A stretch of DNA of 51,603 nt from an uncultured Mailhella sp. GTDB taxonomy: Bacteria; Desulfobacterota; Desulfovibrionia; Desulfovibrionales; Desulfovibrionaceae. Of this stretch, positions 1 through 9,118 are shown piece after piece. The notes beneath the pieces are model-generated. The model was not told where the DNA came from. It saw only the letters and a program-made list of their open reading frames with translations, and made no database searches. The translations under genes were made by a program, and so were the position numbers. Location: NCBI GenBank assembly GCA_944324085.1, contig CALUUX010000034.1, positions 1-51,603 of the forward strand. Reading direction: 5' to 3'. How positions within the stretch are numbered: position 1 is the first letter of the stretch; each line of letters begins with the position of its first letter.

Positions 1-2
1 CC

Positions 3-956
3 ATGGTCGGTACGGCGCAGGCCGCGAAAACCATTAAAATCGCCGGCATGAAGGCCGAGGGCGAACCCGAAACCATCGGCATGCACAAGTTCGGCGAATA
101 TCTGGAAAAGCTATCCAACGGCAAGCACAAGGTCAAAGTCTATCCCAACAGTTCTCTCGGCAAGGAAGACAAGTATATCGCCGATACCCGCCGCGGCACC
201 ATTGAAATGTGTGCTACCGGCACCCAGGTGGCCGCTTTCCATCCCGCCATGGCCATGATGGAAACCCCCATGCTCTACGACAGCTATGAACATGCCTACA
301 AGGCCATCAACGGCGGCGTGTTCGACCTCCTCACCGACGGCTTCACCGAAAAGTCCGGCCTCCGCACCCTCAACATGTTCCCTCTGGGCTTCCGTCACTT
401 CTACACCAAGAAGCCCGTGCACAGCATCGACGACATCAAGGGCCTCAAGCTCCGCGTGCCGAACATCACCCTGTACACCACCTTCGCCAAGGAATGCGGC
501 ATCAACGGCCAGGCCATGCCCTTCGCCGAAGTTATGAGCTCCGTTGACCAGGGCGTCATCGACGGCGGCGACAGCCCGCTCTCCGACATCACCTCCACCA
601 AGGTTTACGAAAAGTGCCCGCAGATCACGCTGACCGGCCACATCCTCGTCATCCACAGCCTCTTCATCAACGAAAAGCTGTATCAGTCCCTGCCTGATCA
701 GGACAAGGCCTGGTTCAACGAAGCCGCCAAGATGGCCGCTGAAGACATCTGGAAGCTCGTGCAGGATATGGACAAGAAGTCCATCGCCGAAATCGAAAGC
801 CACGGCGGCACCGTTTCCGAACCCACTCAGGCCATGAAGGACTTCATGACCGATGCTGCTAAGCGCACCTGGACCATGTTCACCGATTCCTCCAACGACA
901 AGACCTACGTGCCCAACGCTCAGGCCATTTTCGACAAGGCCGCTAGCTTCAAGTAG
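3..956 (+). CDS. dctP: TRAP transporter substrate-binding protein DctP (5' partial)
   Basis: Periplasmic solute receptor of a TRAP (tripartite ATP-independent periplasmic) transporter; it binds a small, usually carboxylate, ligand and delivers it to the DctQM permease. The gene enters from the left edge: the first visible residues (MVGTAQAAKTIKIAG) look like the end of a signal peptide with cleavage after AQA, so the true start lies outside the window. The mature part has the normal family length (about 310 residues) and a typical fold sequence, including KGLKLRVPN and a DGGDSPLSD stretch near residues 187-195. dctQ and dctM follow on the same strand. The ligand cannot be read from sequence. 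Family call is firm. Confidence 0.93.
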   Translation: MVGTAQAAKTIKIAGMKAEGEPETIGMHKFGEYLEKLSNGKHKVKVYPNSSLGKEDKYIADTRRGTIEMCATGTQVAAFHPAMAMMETPMLYDSYEHAYKAINGGVFDLLTDGFTEKSGLRTLNMFPLGFRHFYTKKPVHSIDDIKGLKLRVPNITLYTTFAKECGINGQAMPFAEVMSSVDQGVIDGGDSPLSDITSTKVYEKCPQITLTGHILVIHSLFINEKLYQSLPDQDKAWFNEAAKMAAEDIWKLVQDMDKKSIAEIESHGGTVSEPTQAMKDFMTDAAKRTWTMFTDSSNDKTYVPNAQAIFDKAASFK

Positions 957-972
957 TCTTTGCCTGTAATCT

Positions 973-1002
973 GGGAGCCTGTCTTGAGGCAGGCTCCCTT
1001 TT
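973..1002 (+). terminator. Attenuating terminator between dctP and dctQ
   Basis: An 11-bp stem (GGGAGCCTGTC pairing with GGCAGGCTCCC, one G-U pair) with a TTGA loop is followed by TTTTCTT. It sits 17 bases after the dctP stop and 36 bases before dctQ. Such a partial terminator would let the soluble receptor be made in excess over the membrane subunits; that role is inferred. Confidence 0.7.
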
Positions 1003-1038
1003 CTTCTCTGAATCTCTGGCTGGTTCTCTGAGGTCTTT

Positions 1039-1578
1039 ATGAGTGAATCTTCTTCCAATGCCAAGGATAAGGCCAATCAGGCCGGTGCAGTGGCGTTCCA
1101 GATTTTCTGCGCCTGCATATTTCTCGGCATGATCGGTCTGGTGTTTCTTAACGCCGTTCTGCGTTATTGCTTCAACTCCGGTTATCCGCCGAGCGAGGAA
1201 TGGGCGCGCTTCCTCTTCATCTACATTACCTTCTTCGGCGCCATTGAAGCCTTTTATCGCAAAAAGCACATCGCCGTGGAAATGGTGGTTGATCTTTTGC
1301 AGGGTAACTGCCGCAAAATAGTGAACATTATCGCCATATTGCTCTCCATCGCCGCGCTCGCCGTGCTGCTGCAGGGCGGTATCGCCTATGTGCTGATGAC
1401 GCTCGACACCTACGCCATCGCTACCTACGTCAATATGTCCATTATCAATGCCACGCTGCCTATCATGGCTGCTGCCGCCATTGTGCTGCAGCTGCGTGAC
1501 CTGATCACCATTATACGTACCCCCGCTTCTGAATTCAAAAAGAGCGAGGGTATTGATCTGTCCGAGCTTCAGCAATAA
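1039..1578 (+). CDS. dctQ: TRAP transporter small permease DctQ
   Basis: Small membrane subunit of the TRAP transporter, working with DctM to couple solute uptake to an ion gradient. The 179-residue protein has four hydrophobic segments (about residues 15-40, 52-72, 90-115 and 130-155) and the family-typical SEEWARFLFIYITFFGA stretch around residue 53. It lies between the receptor and the large permease with only 11 bases before dctM, so it is cotranscribed. The C-terminal tail is short, polar and cytoplasmic. The call rests on topology, motif and position. Confidence 0.92.
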   Translation: MSESSSNAKDKANQAGAVAFQIFCACIFLGMIGLVFLNAVLRYCFNSGYPPSEEWARFLFIYITFFGAIEAFYRKKHIAVEMVVDLLQGNCRKIVNIIAILLSIAALAVLLQGGIAYVLMTLDTYAIATYVNMSIINATLPIMAAAAIVLQLRDLITIIRTPASEFKKSEGIDLSELQQ

Positions 1579-1589
1579 GGGGAGAGAGT

Positions 1590-2870
1590 ATGGAACTGTT
1601 TCTTTTTCTTGGATCTCTCTTCGTGTTTCTGTGCTTCGGCATCCCGATCGCTATGGTGCTCGTGCTCTGCGCCATGGTGCTCATGTTCCACGCGGATATG
1701 TGGGATCCCATGACCATTGCTTCGTGCATGCTTGACGGTGCGAACAACTATCCGCTGATGGCCATTCCTTTCTTCGTGTTCGCTGGTGAAATCATGGCCG
1801 CCGGCGGTCTGTCGAAACGCGTCGTGCAGTTCGCCCAGCTTCTCATCGGCGGCGTTCGCGGTGGTCTCGGCTATGCCGCCATCGTAGCTTCTGTCATTTT
1901 CGCCGGTCTTATGGGAAGCTCCGTAGGTGAAGCCGCAGCCCTTGGCGGTCTGCTGCTGCCCATGATGAAGCAGGTCGGCTATCGTCCCGGACGAGCGGGA
2001 GCCATCATTTCTTCGGGCGCCATTCTCGGTCCCATCATCCCTCCCAGCACCAACTTCATTATTCTTGGTTCCTGCGTAAGCGGTCTGTCCATCACTAAGT
2101 TGTTCATGATAGGTCTCTTCCCAGGCCTCTTCATTGGTCTTGCTTTGATGATCATGTGGTTCTTCATCGTCCGTCTGGACGGTTATCATGAAACCATCAA
2201 GTTCACCCGCGAAGAGAAGAAGAAGATCCTCATCGACGCCACCCCTGCCTTCATGATGCCTGTGCTGCTGCTCGGCGGCATCCGTTTCGGCGTGTTTACG
2301 CCTACGGAAGGCGGCGCGTTTGCCGCCGTGTATGCCATTCTGGTGTGCCTGCTCTGGTACCGTGAAATAGGCCTCAAGGATCTGCTCAAGGTCAGCGCCT
2401 CTTCCGCCCGCACCACCGCCGCCGTTATGATGATCGTGGCCACCGCCACCGCTATCGGCTACTTCATCACGCTCGCTGACATTCCGCAGCAGATCATCTC
2501 CCTGTTCTCGCCGTTCAAGGATTCTCCGATTATCCTGCTGCTGCTCATCAACGTGTTCCTGTTCCTGATCGGCATGGTCATGGACCTTACCCCCAACGTC
2601 CTTATCTTTGCGCCTGTGTTCTATCCGCTGATTCTGGACGCCGGTATTGATCCTTACCATTTCGGCCTCATCTTCATTCTGAACCTCGGCATCGGCGTTA
2701 TTACGCCTCCCGTCGGCACGGTTCTTTATGTGGTGTGCGGTATCGGCAACCTTAAGCTGCCGGCCCTGGTCAAGAACTTGATTCCCTTCGTGTTCGTGGA
2801 AGTCGTCATGCTGCTCCTGCTGACGGTCTTCCCCAAGCTGTCCCTCATCCCCATGAGCTGGCTGATTTGA
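1590..2870 (+). CDS. dctM: TRAP transporter large permease DctM
   Basis: Large membrane subunit of the TRAP transporter, the presumed translocation channel. The protein has 426 residues, the usual family length, with a dozen or so hydrophobic helices. Family landmarks are visible: AIPFFVFAGEIMAAGG (near residue 55), the SSVGEAAALGG and SGAILGPIIPPS loops (about 110-155), and a matching GIGVITPPVGT loop near residue 370, the repeat of the first half. The ribosome site is GGAGAG directly before the ATG. The operon ends after this gene at two hairpins. Confidence 0.94.
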   Translation: MELFLFLGSLFVFLCFGIPIAMVLVLCAMVLMFHADMWDPMTIASCMLDGANNYPLMAIPFFVFAGEIMAAGGLSKRVVQFAQLLIGGVRGGLGYAAIVASVIFAGLMGSSVGEAAALGGLLLPMMKQVGYRPGRAGAIISSGAILGPIIPPSTNFIILGSCVSGLSITKLFMIGLFPGLFIGLALMIMWFFIVRLDGYHETIKFTREEKKKILIDATPAFMMPVLLLGGIRFGVFTPTEGGAFAAVYAILVCLLWYREIGLKDLLKVSASSARTTAAVMMIVATATAIGYFITLADIPQQIISLFSPFKDSPIILLLLINVFLFLIGMVMDLTPNVLIFAPVFYPLILDAGIDPYHFGLIFILNLGIGVITPPVGTVLYVVCGIGNLKLPALVKNLIPFVFVEVVMLLLLTVFPKLSLIPMSWLI

Positions 2871-2893
2871 CGGCCTGATATCGGGCGAATCTA

Positions 2894-2930
2894 GACGGCC
2901 TCATCCTTCGGGACGAGGTCGTCTTTTTTT
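2894..2930 (+). terminator. Rho-independent terminator after dctM
   Basis: A 13-bp stem with one mismatch and one G-U pair closes on a TTCG tetraloop and is followed by seven T. It begins 24 bases after the dctM stop and ends the TRAP operon. Confidence 0.88.
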
Positions 2931-2939
2931 CATTAAAAG

Positions 2940-2965
2940 AAAGCCCCAGCCTAGCTGGGGCTTTT
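2940..2965. terminator. Second, bidirectional-type terminator hairpin
   Basis: AAAGCCCCAGC pairs perfectly with GCTGGGGCTTT around a three-base loop, with A and T flanks on the two sides, so it can act in either direction. It backs up the preceding terminator and shields the region to the right. Confidence 0.75.
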
Positions 2966-3555
2966 AACCAATCAAACCGCCCCTTGAAGGGTGGCCATGA
3001 TTTGTGACAACCGCTGAGATGCCAGTTTAACGGGCAAGCGATGGATGGGAGGATATTCTGATGAATCGTCGAGAAAGCGTAGGACGTTCTCAGAAAAACT
3101 TTCGTCTGTCGGGAACTTGGAGAAGCTTTGTGTCGTTCAGCTTAAGAGAACGAGGGGATGAGACTTTATATCAGAGACCGACGGGCCAAGGCTTTTGGGG
3201 AGAAGCAGGTTTTGTCTCCCCGCGGGGGTATGAACAGGCGTCTACTATATGCCAATCAAAAAGTCCCATCGTACCAAGCAAAGAGCAGTGGTGGGGGCAA
3301 AAGCGCGTGGCCAGAGTTTCTAAAGCGTTCGGGTTTTCGTCATCTGGGAGCATGATGGAAATGGCGTCGGCGTGGCGGTCGTCCCTGTGAGAGGGAAAGC
3401 AAAAGGATAGCTTCTTTTAGCGGGAACGCCTTGACAGGGGAAAGGCGATCTTTGCCGGAAGCGGGTAGAATACTCATGATGGTGAAGTGAAGCTCCACCC
3501 GCAGCGTTTTCAGATACGGATTTGCTAGGAAAGAGGGGGAGGCGAGGAGTGAGGA
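2966..3555. other. Long intergenic stretch without a recognised gene
   Basis: About 590 bases with no ORF that resembles a known protein. Overlapping short ORFs exist (3061-3390 and 3158-3355 on plus, 3171-3353 on minus), but their translations are rich in R, S and W, have no domain-like pattern and compete with each other on both strands. The 3061 ORF does have ATG after GGGAGG with a plausible distance, so a small protein cannot be excluded. A decayed mobile gene is possible but I see no terminal repeats. Confidence 0.4.
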
Positions 3556-3594
3556 ATAAAAAAAACGCCGGCGAAGTGTTCCGTCGGCGTTTTG
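3556..3594 (-). terminator. Terminator of the leftward membrane-protein gene
   Basis: On the minus strand AAAACGCCGACGG pairs with CGCCGGCGTTTT (one mismatch) and runs into a T stretch (A-run at 3557-3565 on plus). It lies directly after the stop of the 3611-4381 gene. Confidence 0.75.
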
Positions 3595-3610
3595 GAAAAG
3601 CGGTTGAAAA

Positions 3611-4381
3611 TCAGACTTCCGTGGCGTGCAGCCAGACCTGATAACGCGCGTCCAGCGTTTTTTTGGTGGTCTTCCAGGCAATGCCGGCGGTATAGTACTT
3701 GTCCAGATTGAGTTCGAAGTTTTCTATTTTTGTGAGCAGCCCCTCCACGGTGCTCAGAGCCTGTTCGTTGGCGGCGAGCAGCGCTTCATAGGCTTCGCTG
3801 AAATCTTCGCTCTGAAATTCTTCCACGGGAGTGTGCGAGGTCATTTCATGACCCGTTTTGAGGAGATAGAGCTTTTTAAATTTCGCGCATTCAATGCGAT
3901 CATAGGAGACGGAGCGAATAAAGGTCGCGAAATCGTCGTGCAGCGTTTTAAACGCGTTATATGCCTCGGCGGCCTTGGAGTTGCAGAAGAACGAGTCGCA
4001 GGAGAGCAGAAGGAAATATTCTTCGCCGAGGAACTTTTTAATGCGGGGAAATTCGTCGGAATTGTAGAGATAATGATCCCAATCGGAGACGTGCTTGTCC
4101 CCGTCCATGGCGCTGATAAGCAGAATCTTATGGTGCAGCAGCTCGGCGTACACGCGACCACCGCGACGCTTGAGCACGGTAATGGCCGTGTTTTTCGAAT
4201 GAAAATACATGGTGAGCGATGCTATAAGCGCCACAAGGCTGACGGCGAACACGGCAATGAACACGCCCAGAAAGGTGAAGGTGGTCATGCCGTAAGTTGC
4301 GCGGGAAAAGGGGAAGATCATCGCCATCGACAGCAGGGAGAGAAAAAGCAGCGCGTAGGAAAGGTTGCGAAAGGTACTCAT
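3611..4381 (-). CDS. Two-helix membrane protein of unknown function
   Basis: I do not recognise this 256-residue protein. Two hydrophobic helices occupy about residues 7-28 and 35-60; the remaining 195 residues are soluble, charged and helical in character, with a cysteine pair near CDSFFCNSK (about residue 128) and a C-terminal segment likely to form a coiled coil. With both helices N-terminal, the soluble part probably faces the cytoplasm. AAGGA stands 12 bases before the ATG. It is downstream of the macAB efflux genes on the same strand (121-base gap), so it may be cotranscribed with them, but nothing ties it functionally to efflux. Confidence 0.75.
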   Translation of the reverse strand: MSTFRNLSYALLFLSLLSMAMIFPFSRATYGMTTFTFLGVFIAVFAVSLVALIASLTMYFHSKNTAITVLKRRGGRVYAELLHHKILLISAMDGDKHVSDWDHYLYNSDEFPRIKKFLGEEYFLLLSCDSFFCNSKAAEAYNAFKTLHDDFATFIRSVSYDRIECAKFKKLYLLKTGHEMTSHTPVEEFQSEDFSEAYEALLAANEQALSTVEGLLTKIENFELNLDKYYTAGIAWKTTKKTLDARYQVWLHATEV

Positions 4382-4502
4382 GGGTAATATCCTTATATCT
4401 CAATATCTCAGCATGGACGGAAAATCGCCTCATCTGACATAGAAACAGATGGGGCGATTCTCTGCTGAAAAAAGAGAAAGGTCAATCTCATGAAGAAATT
4501 AT

Positions 4503-5855
4503 TTATCTGCCGGAAATGCGTCCTCCCATAGCCTGCCAAATGGCGTTTGAGGCGGAAATAATGCCGTATTTTCGTTCCAGAACCGAAAGTCTGGAGTCGT
4601 TCCGGGCCTTGAGAGCTTCCAGCCAATCCTTGAGTTCGTCGGCGCCCTGTTCATATCGTGCTTTGCGGTACGCTTCCACGCGGCAGTCTGCGTCATATTT
4701 TTTTTGAATATTTTCAAACTGTTGCTGTGCATTTTGCAGCGAACTGTAATAGCGGGACACCTCATTCAGCGCGGTGGTCACGCTTTGGCTAAAGGCCAGT
4801 TTGGCGTCTTCAAAGTCAGCTTCGGCTATGCGCACGTTCCATTTTACACGATTCCAGTCCAGAAAGGGCAACGTAAGATTGACGATGCCGCTCAGAAAGG
4901 AGGAACTGAACAGATCGGAAGCGGAGGAGGCCGAAGCTCCGAGCGTTCCGCCGATGCTCAGGGTAGGAAAAAGGTCCGCTTTGGCGGCGCGTTGATCGCG
5001 GAAGGAAGAAAGCAGGCGGAATTCTGCGGCGTTGACGTCAGGTCGCGCGCCCAGCGCGGCGATGGGAACGTTGAGATCGACGGTCGGCACCGCCACGGAG
5101 AGAAGATCGGGCAGAGGGAGATTGAGCTCTTCATCGGGACGCAGATTGAGCAGATCGCGCAGGGTCTGCCGTTCTTCGCGAAGCTGTTCTTCCAAGGTGA
5201 GCACGGTAGCGCGTTGCGCGAGCAGACTCTGTTCCGTCTGGGCGGGATCAAGGCCGTCGCTTTTTCCCGCTCGGAATTTATCCTGCATGATGGTGAGCAG
5301 CCGTTGGTAATAACCAAGGCTTTCGCGACTGAGTTCCAGAGAAAGGGAGGTGTAGGCCATACTGTACCAGGTATTGACCACGCTGTTGATCAGGGCCAGC
5401 TTTGTGGCTTCTCTGTCCTGCTCCGTGGCGCGATATTCCCACGTCTGGGCGGATGCCGCGTCGCGCAGCCTTCCCCAGAGGTCCAGTTCGTAAGAAAGTC
5501 CGAAGGACGCGTCGAAGCTGCGGGTGGCCTGCCCGCTGTCCAGAGCGGTGCTCGATCCGGCGTCGCCGGAAGCGGAGAACGAGGGAACGAGTTCCGCGCC
5601 GAGCTGGCGGGCCTGATACAGGGCTTTGTTGACGCTGATCGTACTGCGGGCAAGATCGATGTTGCGTTCCAGAGCCAGCTCCACCAACCGATTCAGGGAA
5701 GGATCGTTATAGAGGGTCCACCACTGGCGGTCGATGGTGAAATTCTGTTCTATCTGGCTTTCGCTGAGAATGCCTTCGGAGGGAATCTGATAGTCCCGTC
5801 CAGCGCAGCCGGAAAGAAGAAGCAGCGCGGCGCACAGAAAAGACGCGGTTTTCAT
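4503..5855 (-). CDS. Outer-membrane efflux lipoprotein, OprM/NodT (TolC) family
   Basis: Outer-membrane channel of a tripartite pump. The chosen start gives a lipoprotein signal, MKTASFLCAALLLLSGC, with the lipobox LSGC; an AGGAG site precedes this ATG, while the longer in-frame extension to 5966 overlaps macB and has no such signal. The mature 430 residues carry two repeated OEP-type helical domains, with the recognisable YDPSLNRLV..ALERN start, SYELDLWGRLRDA and GARPDVNAAEFRL motifs. It starts 4 bases after the macB stop, so it is translationally tied to macB and is almost surely the outlet of the MacAB pump. Confidence 0.93.
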   Translation of the reverse strand: MKTASFLCAALLLLSGCAGRDYQIPSEGILSESQIEQNFTIDRQWWTLYNDPSLNRLVELALERNIDLARSTISVNKALYQARQLGAELVPSFSASGDAGSSTALDSGQATRSFDASFGLSYELDLWGRLRDAASAQTWEYRATEQDREATKLALINSVVNTWYSMAYTSLSLELSRESLGYYQRLLTIMQDKFRAGKSDGLDPAQTEQSLLAQRATVLTLEEQLREERQTLRDLLNLRPDEELNLPLPDLLSVAVPTVDLNVPIAALGARPDVNAAEFRLLSSFRDQRAAKADLFPTLSIGGTLGASASSASDLFSSSFLSGIVNLTLPFLDWNRVKWNVRIAEADFEDAKLAFSQSVTTALNEVSRYYSSLQNAQQQFENIQKKYDADCRVEAYRKARYEQGADELKDWLEALKARNDSRLSVLERKYGIISASNAIWQAMGGRISGR

Positions 5856-5859
5856 GGAA

Positions 5860-7803
5860 TCACTCCTGCGCCAGCGCGTCCACGGGATTAAGCGTGGCGG
5901 CGCGGCGGGCCGGCATGTACCCGAAGATAATGCCGATGAGGGTGGAACAGGTGATGGCCAGCACAATGGAGCCCGACGAGAAGGACATGGGAAAATCCTG
6001 AATGAAGGAGTTGAAAAGCACGCCGATGCCCGCGGACAGAAGCACGCCCGTCACGCCGCCAATGACGCAGATGAGGACGGCCTCTATGAGAAACTGTTGC
6101 AGCACGTTGAACTGTCGCGCGCCGATGGCCATGCGCACGCCAATTTCGCGCGTGCGTTCCGTTACCGAGACCAGCATGATGTTCATGACGCCGATGCCGC
6201 CCACCAGCAGTGAGATGAAGGCGATGCAGGATATGAGCAGGCGCATGGTGGTCGTGGTGCTTTCCATGGTTTGTCGGATGCTGTCAGTGTTCATGGTGAA
6301 AAAGTCCGTCACTCCGCGGTGGCGCGAGGTAAGCAGGCGGGTAAGTTCCTTTTCCGCGATCTGCGCGCTGACGCCGTCGGCGATTTTCACCGTAATGGAG
6401 GAAATGGTGCGACTTCCGGACACGCGCGCCATGAAGGCGGTGTAGGGAGTCCATACGGTGAGGTTGCTGCGCGGCCCGAAGGTGGCGTTGGGTTTTTTTG
6501 TGACGCCCACCACTTCGAAGGGATGCTTGTTGAACAGGATGACCGCGCCTATGGGATCTTCGCCGTTAGGGAAGAGTTCTTGTACGGTGTTGTCGTCCAG
6601 CACGGCGACGGCGCGGGCTTCGTCGATGTCCGCACGGTTGAGGAGTCTTCCTCGAGCCAGTTCCAGACCTTTTACGCTGAAATACTGTTCGCCCACGCCG
6701 CTGAGCGAGCCGTTAGCCGTGAGGTTGCGGTACACGAAGCTGCCGCTGGAACTGGCCGAAGGCGTGGCGCTGGCAATGTAGCTTTGCTCAGCCAGCACGT
6801 CGGAGTCGTCCACGGTGAGCGTGGTGTAGCGGGCGGAATTGCGATCGCCGAAGCTGCGGCCGGGCATGATGTCGATAGTGTTGGTGCCCATGGCGTTGAT
6901 GCCCTCGAGAATTTTTTCCTGGGAGCCGCGGCCGAGAGCCACCACGGAAACCACGGAGGCTATGCCGATGATGATGCCGAGCATGGTGAGCAGAGAACGC
7001 ATTTTATGTGCGAGTATGGCCTGAACCGACATGCGGAAGGCTTCTCCGAGCTGATCGCGCACATATTTCCAGGAAGAGGACGGGGCGACGGCGGCCTTGG
7101 CGCCTTCGCTGTTGGCGATGGGCTTTTTGCGCTGATCGCTGATGACTTCGCCGTCTTTGATTTCAATGATGCGGTTGGCGTATTCGGCGATATGTCTGTC
7201 GTGAGTGACGAGAATGAGCGTATGTCCTTCGGCGTTGAGCTGCATGAGCAGGGCCATGACGTTTTCGCCGCTTTTGGAGTCGAGCGCGCCGGTAGGTTCG
7301 TCGGCAAGAATGATTTCGCCGCCGTTCATCATGGCGCGTGCGATGGACACGCGCTGCTGCTGGCCGCCGGACAGTTCATTGGGTTTGTTCTGTGTTTTTC
7401 CGTCCAGGCCGAGCTTGACCAGCAGTTCCAGGGCTCTTGCGTTGCGCTGGGCTCCGTCCATGCCGGCGTAGACGGCGGGCAGGGCCACGTTTTCCTGCGC
7501 GCTCAGACTGGCGAGAAGATTGTAACGCTGGAAAATAAAACCGAATTTTTCTCCGCGCAGGCGGGCGAGTTCATCGGGGGAAAGGCCGCCCGTTTCCGTG
7601 CCGTCCACGAGGTAGGAGCCTTCCGAGGGGGTGTCGAGACAGCCGAGAATGTTCATCAGCGTGGACTTGCCCGAACCGGACTGGCCGATAATGGCGACGA
7701 AGTCTCCGCGCTCTATGCTCAGACTGACGTTTTTCAGCACCTGCACTCGGTTTTCTCCGTTGCCGTAGTGTTTGCCGATATTGCGTACTTCGAGAGTGAC
7801 CAT
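5860..7803 (-). CDS. macB: MacB-type ABC transporter, ATPase-permease fusion
   Basis: Inner-membrane motor of a MacAB-type pump that drives substrates (macrolides, peptides, lipid-like molecules in known cases) from the periplasm through the outer channel. Residues 1-230 form the nucleotide-binding domain: Walker A GQSGSGKST (40-48), signature [14 protein letters not shown], Walker B ILADEPTGALD. A linker leads to a first helix near residue 270, a large periplasmic domain and a FtsX-type membrane domain with three helices near the C-terminus, including RTREIGVRMAIGAR. The length of 647 matches the family. It lies between macA and the outer-membrane gene. The substrate is unknown. Confidence 0.95.
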   Translation of the reverse strand: MVTLEVRNIGKHYGNGENRVQVLKNVSLSIERGDFVAIIGQSGSGKSTLMNILGCLDTPSEGSYLVDGTETGGLSPDELARLRGEKFGFIFQRYNLLASLSAQENVALPAVYAGMDGAQRNARALELLVKLGLDGKTQNKPNELSGGQQQRVSIARAMMNGGEIILADEPTGALDSKSGENVMALLMQLNAEGHTLILVTHDRHIAEYANRIIEIKDGEVISDQRKKPIANSEGAKAAVAPSSSWKYVRDQLGEAFRMSVQAILAHKMRSLLTMLGIIIGIASVVSVVALGRGSQEKILEGINAMGTNTIDIMPGRSFGDRNSARYTTLTVDDSDVLAEQSYIASATPSASSSGSFVYRNLTANGSLSGVGEQYFSVKGLELARGRLLNRADIDEARAVAVLDDNTVQELFPNGEDPIGAVILFNKHPFEVVGVTKKPNATFGPRSNLTVWTPYTAFMARVSGSRTISSITVKIADGVSAQIAEKELTRLLTSRHRGVTDFFTMNTDSIRQTMESTTTTMRLLISCIAFISLLVGGIGVMNIMLVSVTERTREIGVRMAIGARQFNVLQQFLIEAVLICVIGGVTGVLLSAGIGVLFNSFIQDFPMSFSSGSIVLAITCSTLIGIIFGYMPARRAATLNPVDALAQE

Positions 7804-7894
7804 GGCTAATTCTCTGGAAAAGGATGCTTGCGTGGCGTGGAGGCCGAGATGCTTCCTGACCGCGGGAATCTCTCGATTCCGCGGCAGGCGGCGA

Positions 7895-9118
7895 TCAGCG
7901 CGGAGGTCTGCGGTTGCTGCGCGGGTTGGCCAGACTATTCTGAATTTCGGAGCTGGACATCTGCGTGGCGATGACGGCTTCGCCTTCGGCGAGCCCGGAG
8001 CGGATTTCAGTCATGACGTTGTTGGTGAGTCCGACTTCCACCTGTCTGGTTTCCACCTTGTTGTTCTTGCCGAGCACGCGCACGGAATAGCGGCCTCGTC
8101 CGTCGTTTTCGAGCACCAGGCTGGGAACGAGCAGCACGTCGTCGGCCTGCGCTATTTCAATGACGTTCTGGGTGGTCATGCTGAGGCGCAGCACGCCGTC
8201 GGGGTTGGGAACCCGGGCTTTGGCGTAATAATAGATAGCGGAACTGGAAGAGGAAGAACTCGACGAACTGGACGAGGAGCTGGATGAGGTTCCGGAGGAC
8301 GAAGACGAGGCGTCGGAGAGCGTGGTGTCGCCGGGATCAATGGAAGTGATGGTGGTCGTGTAGACTTTGTCTGGCATGCCGAGCAGCGTATAGCGGACCT
8401 TCATGCCTTCCTTGATCAGGGGAATGTCGCCTTCCGAAACTTCGATTTTGATTTCCATGTCGGTCAGATCGGCGATCTGAGCGATGGTGGGCGTGGTCTG
8501 ATTGGCGTTGACGGTCTGACCTTCCTTGACGGGCACGGACACGATGACGCCATCGAGCGGAGCTACGATTTTAGTGTAGCCGAGATTGGTTTCCGCGGTA
8601 TTGACGGCGATTTCCTGCTGAAGAATCTGCGATTCCATTTCCGTTACGCTGGCGCGGGCTGCGGCCAGGGTGTTTTCTGCGTCTTCAAGGTTCGCGCGGG
8701 AGGTGGAGTCGCTTTTTCTGAGCTTGAGTTCCCGGTCATATTGCGTCTGCGCGACTTTCAGCGCGATTTTGCGCGATTCGAGTTGCGCCTGATAGGTTTT
8801 GAGCAGAGCGCGCGCGGTGTCGAGATCGTTCTCGCGCGTGGTGGGATCAATTTGGGCTATGAGGTCGCCTTTTTTGACCTTCTGCCCGATGACGGCGTTG
8901 AGTTCCATGATCTTGCCGGACGCCTGTGAGCCCACAGTGACAAGCTGAACGGCGTCCACCTCGCCGGTGGCGTTGACGGTCTTACGAATGCTTCCCCGCA
9001 CGACGGTTTCCGTAAGATAATGAATTTGCGAGGCTTGGTTGTTCTGACTGTACCACCAGTAGACGCCGGCGCCCGCCATGGCGAGCAGAACGAGAAGGAT
9101 GAGGAGCTTTTTTTTCAT
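7895..9118 (-). CDS. macA: MacA-type periplasmic adaptor (membrane fusion protein)
   Basis: Adaptor linking MacB to the outer channel. The start at MKKKLLILLVLLAMAGAG gives an N-terminal anchor helix; a longer in-frame extension to 9184 adds a polar stretch and is less likely. Domains follow the usual order: lipoyl half (GQKVKKGDLIAQIDPTTREN), long coiled-coil hairpin, second lipoyl half (APLDGVIVSVPVKEGQTVN), beta-barrel and membrane-proximal domain. Within the beta-barrel is a tract of 16 serines in a row, preceded by another five, absent from classical MacA. The 91-base gap before macB holds an imperfect hairpin (7859-7883). Confidence 0.93.
   Translation of the reverse strand: MKKKLLILLVLLAMAGAGVYWWYSQNNQASQIHYLTETVVRGSIRKTVNATGEVDAVQLVTVGSQASGKIMELNAVIGQKVKKGDLIAQIDPTTRENDLDTARALLKTYQAQLESRKIALKVAQTQYDRELKLRKSDSTSRANLEDAENTLAAARASVTEMESQILQQEIAVNTAETNLGYTKIVAPLDGVIVSVPVKEGQTVNANQTTPTIAQIADLTDMEIKIEVSEGDIPLIKEGMKVRYTLLGMPDKVYTTTITSIDPGDTTLSDASSSSSGTSSSSSSSSSSSSSSSSAIYYYAKARVPNPDGVLRLSMTTQNVIEIAQADDVLLVPSLVLENDGRGRYSVRVLGKNNKVETRQVEVGLTNNVMTEIRSGLAEGEAVIATQMSSSEIQNSLANPRSNRRPPR

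Noticed and set aside
111..1076. Long minus-strand ORF opposite dctP
   Set aside because: Its translation is rich in His, Val and Gly without domain pattern; dctP on the other strand is a clear family member, so this is an antisense shadow.
1569..2660. Long minus-strand ORF opposite dctM
   Set aside because: Very His/Glu/Gln-rich translation, typical of the complement of hydrophobic helices; no signal or motif.
3061..3390. 109-residue ORF in the gap after the TRAP operon
   Set aside because: No recognisable pattern and overlapped by equally open frames on both strands; kept only as a possibility in the intergenic note.
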